Translations under genes and position numbers: made by a program | Source of the DNA: Lentzea guizhouensis | Lineage (GTDB): Bacteria > Actinomycetota > Actinomycetes > Mycobacteriales > Pseudonocardiaceae | Length of the DNA: 64,000 nt | Assembly (NCBI RefSeq): GCF_001701025.1 | Contig: NZ_CP016793.1 | Span: 5,952,001-6,016,000 of the forward strand | Reading direction: 5' to 3' | Shown: positions 59,994-64,000 of the stretch, one piece after another | Position numbering within the stretch: position 1 is the stretch's first letter | Layout: the number at the start of each line of letters is the position of its first letter | Notes under the pieces: model-generated | What the model was told of the DNA's origin: nothing | Databases searched by the model: none | The model's input: the letters and a program-made list of their open reading frames with translations, nothing else

Positions 59994-62191
59994 GCCAGTC
60001 CGCCCTTCACCAGCAACGCGTCCACCCGCTGCTCGATCGCCATCGCCTCCGCCACGACCACCGGATCGGTGTCGAGACGGGTCAGGCTCCGCGCGTCGCC
60101 CGCGACCCCGCGGTGCGCCAGCACGGTCGCCGCGATCGTTTCCCGTTCCCTGGGCGGGAAGTAGCTGAAGGCGAGCCGCAACGCGGGCAGCGCCACCAGG
60201 AACTCCTCCTCGTCCATCGCGCTGACCAGCTCGTCCAGCACCCCGACCAGCTCGGGGCTCGCCAGCACCTCCTCGCGCGCCACGGCGAACAACCCGGCCA
60301 GCCAGTCGCCCAGCGCCGCGATGCTCCTGACCTTCCGCACGTCCGGCTGCGCGCCCAGCGCCCAGGCCAGCCCGAGTGCCGCGCCACGCAGGTCCGGCGG
60401 CGCCTGCACGTCGTCGCTCACGCGGGTCGCCACGCCCGTGACGTCCGCGACGTCCAGTGACAGCGCGGACTTCGCGTGCAGCACCGCGTCCCTGGTCGCC
60501 GCCATCGCCCGCAACCGGTCGGGATCGGCCGGCGCCGGCCCGCCGTGCAGGCCCTCGACCAGCCACAGCACCCTGGTCGTGCCCGTGTCGATCACCGCGC
60601 CCAGCAACGGGTCCTTCGCCGTGCCGAACAACCGGTCGTGCCGCCACAGCCCCAACACCCCGCTCAGCACGTGCCCGAGCGTCGCGAGGTCACCGGTGTC
60701 CCGCACGCCCTCGTTGAGCGTCTCCTTGACCCGGCCCGACAACGTCGAGATCCCGCACAGCACCGCGTCGAACAGGATTCCGGCCAGGTCCTGCAGCTGG
60801 GCGTGCCGCGCACGGCGTTCGAGCGCCACCCCGGCCGCCTCCGGCAGCGTGGCACCGTGCTCGGCGGCCTCGATCAACGCCGCCAGCCGCTCCTCGACGG
60901 GCCGCAGCCCCCATTCCTCGTCGAGCTGCGGCGCCGCGCCCTGGGACGGTCCGCTGACGCGGTCGAAACCGGGGATCCGCAGCACCCGCAGCCGGTGCAG
61001 GATCCTGCTGCGCTCCAACGCGGCCGGGTCCGTGAGGTCGAGCGAGACCTTGCCGGCGTGGTCGAGGCCGTGCGTGCGCAGCAGCTCTTGCACGGCGCCG
61101 ACCAAAGGCGGCGCGGGTGTGCTCGGGTGCAGCCGCCCGACCTGGTCACCCCGCAGCGCGCCGATCATCTCGACCAGCGCCGGGTGCGCGCCCGGCTGCA
61201 ACGTGCCGCGCCGCGTCCACGGCGGCGGTTGCGTCAGGTCCTCGGAGATCAACGCACTCGTCAGGCCGTCCAGCACGTCGGTGCGCGTCGGGTGCTCGTG
61301 CCCGCGCAACCTGGCCAGCGCACCGGCCTGGGTGTGCGCCGCGATCAGGTCCGCCGTCGACACCGGCTGCTGCCTGCGCCGCAGCCGGGTCGCCACCGAC
61401 TCGACCAGCCAGTCCGCCGCCCGCCGGGAGCCCTGTTCCCACACCTGCTGGTAGTAACCGGGGGACGGCATGCCGGACTGGTAGCCGGTGAACGCGTCCA
61501 GCCGCGCGTGCGAGTACGGCACGAGGTAGCTGGCGCCGCGGTCGCGTTCGGGCACCTCCGGCCACTCGGTGCCGCCGTCGAGCATCGCCTGCAGAGCCGG
61601 TGTGTGGAAACCGCCGGTGACCACGACGACCGGCCGTTCACCGGCGTCGTGCACCGCTGCCCGCACCCAGCGCGCCATGTACTCCTCGCGCGCCGCGTCA
61701 CCGACGTCCGCCGTGGCCGTTCCGCGCACCAGGTCGAAGTACTCGGCCAGCCCTCGCGGCTCCTGCTCGGACTCGAACAGGTGGTCCCACAGCACGTCCA
61801 CGTTGTCGACCGCGAACTCGGCGCACAGCCGCTCGACGACCTCGGCGTACCGCAGCTCCGCGTCGGCGTACCGGTTGCTGACGTCGTGGAACGACTCGTG
61901 CCACGCGGGCAGGTCGATGAACCTGACCTCCGCACCGCACCCGCGTGCCTCCGCGATGGCCACCCACTCCGGCGAGTAGTCGCAGAACGGGGCCCACGAC
62001 GCGTGGTCGTCGGAGTAGCTGAACAACGCGATCGGCAGCTCGTGGCCCAGCAGCAGCTCGTCGATGCGCTCGTTGAAGTCGGCGGGACCCTCGATCAGCA
62101 CGTACGCGGGCTGCTGCTCGGCGATGGTGGCGGCGACCAGCCGGGCACAGGCGGGACTGTGGTGGCGGACGCCGACGAACACGGCCCCCAT
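59990..62191 (-). CDS. DUF5682 protein, EreA/ChaN-like fold suspected
   Basis: 733 residues. The N-terminus GAVFVGVRHHSPACARLVAA, then YVLIEGPADFNERIDELLLG, and VVVVTGGFHTPALQAML gives conserved H-x-S-P, E-G-P and T-G-G-F-H-T signatures that resemble the TIKI/EreA/ChaN hydrolase superfamily. The C-terminal 350 residues are a helical repeat-like domain (LAALIEAAEHGATLPEAAGV, VLSGVLGLWRHDRLFG). It is found together with MoxR and VWA genes in many actinomycetes; function unknown. Start overlaps the MoxR stop by one base (TGATG). Confidence 0.75.
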   Translation of the reverse strand: MGAVFVGVRHHSPACARLVAATIAEQQPAYVLIEGPADFNERIDELLLGHELPIALFSYSDDHASWAPFCDYSPEWVAIAEARGCGAEVRFIDLPAWHESFHDVSNRYADAELRYAEVVERLCAEFAVDNVDVLWDHLFESEQEPRGLAEYFDLVRGTATADVGDAAREEYMARWVRAAVHDAGERPVVVVTGGFHTPALQAMLDGGTEWPEVPERDRGASYLVPYSHARLDAFTGYQSGMPSPGYYQQVWEQGSRRAADWLVESVATRLRRRQQPVSTADLIAAHTQAGALARLRGHEHPTRTDVLDGLTSALISEDLTQPPPWTRRGTLQPGAHPALVEMIGALRGDQVGRLHPSTPAPPLVGAVQELLRTHGLDHAGKVSLDLTDPAALERSRILHRLRVLRIPGFDRVSGPSQGAAPQLDEEWGLRPVEERLAALIEAAEHGATLPEAAGVALERRARHAQLQDLAGILFDAVLCGISTLSGRVKETLNEGVRDTGDLATLGHVLSGVLGLWRHDRLFGTAKDPLLGAVIDTGTTRVLWLVEGLHGGPAPADPDRLRAMAATRDAVLHAKSALSLDVADVTGVATRVSDDVQAPPDLRGAALGLAWALGAQPDVRKVRSIAALGDWLAGLFAVAREEVLASPELVGVLDELVSAMDEEEFLVALPALRLAFSYFPPRERETIAATVLAHRGVAGDARSLTRLDTDPVVVAEAMAIEQRVDALLVKGGLA

Positions 62192-63261
62192 CAGCCGGGC
62201 AGCAGGTGCCGGGCGCGGTGCAGCTCCTGCCACTGCTTGCCCTTCCTGCGCGGCGCGTGCTGCTCCAGGTACCGCCGCAACCGGGCCAGGTCGTCGGCGT
62301 TGTCCTTGGCCGCCGTGCCCGCCAGGCACTCGACGACGTCGGCCGCGGACCCGTGCTCACCGCGCAGGAACCAGCCGCGCAGTCCGACCGCGTGCGCCAC
62401 CGACACCGCCTCCGCCGTGCTCATCACGGTGGTGAGCCGGTCGGTGCCCTCGCGCAGGTCGCGGAACGTCCGCACCAGCACCTCCAGCACGTCCCGCTTC
62501 GGCGCGAGCTGCACGCCGGAGCGCTCCAGCAGCTTCGCCGCCTCCTGCTCAACCAGCGCGAGCTCGGTGTCGAAGTCCGCGATCGGGAACACCGTCTCGA
62601 AGTTGAACCGCCGCTTGAGCGCCGCGCTCATCTCGTTGACACCGCGGTCACGCGTGTTCGCGGTGGCGATCACGTTGAACCCGTCCTGCGCGAACACCAT
62701 GCCGTCCGGGCCGTTCAGCTCACCGATCGCCATCACCCGGTCCGACAGCATCGACAGCATGCAGTCCTGCACCTCGAGCGGGCAGCGGGTGATCTCCTCG
62801 AACCGCACGACCTTGCCCTCGGCCATGCCCCGCAGCATCGGCGCCGGCACCAGCGACCGCGGCGAAGGTCCCTCCGCCACCAGCAACGCGTAGTTCCACG
62901 AGTACTTGATCTGGTCCTCGGTGGTCGCCGCGCCACCCTGGATCGTGAGCGTCGACTCGCCGCACACCGCCGCCGCGATCAGCTCGGACAGCAGCGACTT
63001 GGCCGTGCCCGGCTCACCGACGAGCATCAGCCCGCGGCTCGTCGCGAGCGTCACCAGTGCCCTGTCCACAAGGGACGGGTCGCCGACGAACTTCTTGGTG
63101 ATGCCGCGCTTCTCGTCGCCGACGACGAACCGGCGCGCCGACTCCAGGCTCAGCGCCCAGCCCGGTGGTTTCGGCGCGGTGTCGGAGTCGCGGAGCCGGG
63201 CCAGCTCACCCGCGTAGCGGACCTCGGCCGGCGGGCGCTGCATCGTCTGGGTGCTGGTCAT
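62191..63261 (-). CDS. MoxR-family AAA+ ATPase
   Basis: 356 residues. Walker A GEPGTAKS at residues 82-89, Walker B VVRFEEITRCPL (glutamate in place of the usual first aspartate), sensor-1 NVIATANTRDRG and the arginine-finger region ALKRRFNFETVFPI. MoxR ATPases remodel protein complexes and pair with VWA proteins. ATG 63261 overlaps the stop of the DUF4132 gene (ATGA). Part of the five-gene coupled operon. Confidence 0.9.
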   Translation of the reverse strand: MTSTQTMQRPPAEVRYAGELARLRDSDTAPKPPGWALSLESARRFVVGDEKRGITKKFVGDPSLVDRALVTLATSRGLMLVGEPGTAKSLLSELIAAAVCGESTLTIQGGAATTEDQIKYSWNYALLVAEGPSPRSLVPAPMLRGMAEGKVVRFEEITRCPLEVQDCMLSMLSDRVMAIGELNGPDGMVFAQDGFNVIATANTRDRGVNEMSAALKRRFNFETVFPIADFDTELALVEQEAAKLLERSGVQLAPKRDVLEVLVRTFRDLREGTDRLTTVMSTAEAVSVAHAVGLRGWFLRGEHGSAADVVECLAGTAAKDNADDLARLRRYLEQHAPRRKGKQWQELHRARHLLPG

Positions 63262-64000
63262 GGCTGCAGGGACTCCAGTTCGGCGAGGAGCTCGGAGGTC
63301 GTGATCGGGTCGACCGGGTAGGTGGAGGGTGCGTTCTTGGGGGCGGACCAGCTGCCATGACCGCTGGGCGAGAACCAGACGCCGCTGAACCCGACCTCGG
63401 GGAACACGTCCATCGCGCCGACCGCGATGCCAGGGTCGAGAGAGGCCACCAGCGCGCCGCCACCGGGGAACGGCCGGGTGATCCAGCACTCGACACCGGC
63501 GTCCTGCGGTTCGCCGCGGACCCAGCCCTTCTTGGTGAGGCCGAGGATCTTGCCGATCGGGTAGCGCACGTCGCAGTACTTCTTCAGCCGCGGCAACAGG
63601 TCCTCACCGCGGGCCAGCACGTGCAGCGGCCGGCCCAGCTGCGGGAACGGCTGCAGGATCTCGTAGTCGGCGAACACCTCGCCCCACGCCGCCAACGAGT
63701 CCCCGAGCGTGACCGGGTGGGCGACGCGGATGACCGCGTCCTCGGGCAGCGTGACCTCGTCGTCGTTCGAGTCGGCGAACGTGCGGTCCTCGGCCAGCCG
63801 GAACGACAGCCCGGCATCGGTGATCCACACCAGGCGCCGGACGATGTGCCACAGCAACGGGTGCGCGGCCAGCACCGTGTGGAACTCCTCGGCGGTCCAC
63901 GTGCGCTGGTCGACCATCGCCCGCTCCAACCGCTGGATCTGGTCGGAGGCGATCGTGCGGACGTCCTTCTTCAACGCCGAGAACCGCTTGTGCTCCAGCG
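63258..64000 (-). CDS. DUF4132-family protein, N-terminus beyond window
   Basis: About 247 C-terminal residues are in the window; the open frame continues past the right edge. RRLVWITDAGLSFRLAEDRT, then DEVTLPEDAVIRVAHPVTLG and LQPFPQLGRPLHVL are the conserved C-terminal blocks of DUF4132. Full members are about 1000 residues and of unknown function, and often occur near SWIM, VWA or MoxR genes. It is the first gene seen of the coupled operon and its stop overlaps the MoxR start. Confidence 0.8.
   Translation of the reverse strand, partial: LEHKRFSALKKDVRTIASDQIQRLERAMVDQRTWTAEEFHTVLAAHPLLWHIVRRLVWITDAGLSFRLAEDRTFADSNDDEVTLPEDAVIRVAHPVTLGDSLAAWGEVFADYEILQPFPQLGRPLHVLARGEDLLPRLKKYCDVRYPIGKILGLTKKGWVRGEPQDAGVECWITRPFPGGGALVASLDPGIAVGAMDVFPEVGFSGVWFSPSGHGSWSAPKNAPSTYPVDPITTSELLAELESLQP

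Noticed and set aside
1..64000. CRISPR array, tRNA, rRNA or prophage
   Set aside because: No regularly spaced repeats, no cloverleaf-like segment and no phage structural or integrase genes were seen by eye.

Overview
This is a high-GC actinomycete chromosome segment. Third positions are almost all G or C, GTG and TTG starts are common, and the gene families are typical of actinomycetes: SARP/BTAD activator, DUF6204, DUF6461-like proteins, CBM2 chitinase and RICIN-type secreted proteins. The mix points to Pseudonocardiales (Lentzea, Saccharothrix or relatives); that placement is inference. I saw no rRNA, tRNA, CRISPR array, prophage or recognisable transposase.

Layout. 1-12.5 kb holds an XRE-cupin regulator with an FAD oxidase, a standalone SLATT-like membrane protein, a secreted GH29 enzyme, two tandem DUF6461-like genes (one with ankyrin repeats), an MpaB/DUF2236 protein, a hydrolase, a CBM2-GH18 chitinase behind a DasR-type operator, and a nucleoside-phosphorylase-fold protein with an unassigned tail. 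12.7-17.3 kb holds an acetyltransferase, an XRE-sensor/glycosyltransferase operon facing a degenerate nucleotide-cyclase-like gene across an operator-rich gap, and a TenA-like protein. 17.4-26 kb holds a RICIN/beta-helix secreted protein facing an ArsR-SRPBCC pair, then a coupled TIR/KGGVGR-ATPase-TPR pair, an alditol-oxidase-like flavoprotein and an O-methyltransferase. 26-38 kb holds a siderophore-interacting/UvrA2-like operon facing its TetR regulator, two secreted proteins, an epoxide hydrolase next to a frameshifted SARP regulator, a WYL regulator and a PP2C phosphatase. 38-45.4 kb holds Ku, a phosphoesterase, a class A beta-lactamase, an orphan DUF2185 immunity-like protein, a lipase-like hydrolase and a frameshifted secreted discoidin enzyme. 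45.5-51 kb is a two-component system with a small membrane protein, a disrupted SLC13-type carrier and a glycerate kinase; two matching sequence boxes suggest one regulon. 51-56.4 kb has ArsR/MFS and TetR/MFS efflux pairs. 57 kb to the end is a five-gene translationally coupled operon: DUF4132, MoxR AAA+, DUF5682, VWA and SWIM zinc finger.

Themes. Many genes are regulator/target pairs whose intergenic gaps hold clear palindromes. Three loci look like conflict or signalling systems: TIR/KGGVGR, XRE-GT/cyclase-like, and MoxR/VWA/SWIM. Several genes (about 34.0-34.5, 42.9-43.4, 48.4-49.1 and 58.0 kb) carry clustered one-base frame changes in G/C-rich runs while the protein continues in another frame. 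Most of these look like sequence or assembly errors rather than decay.
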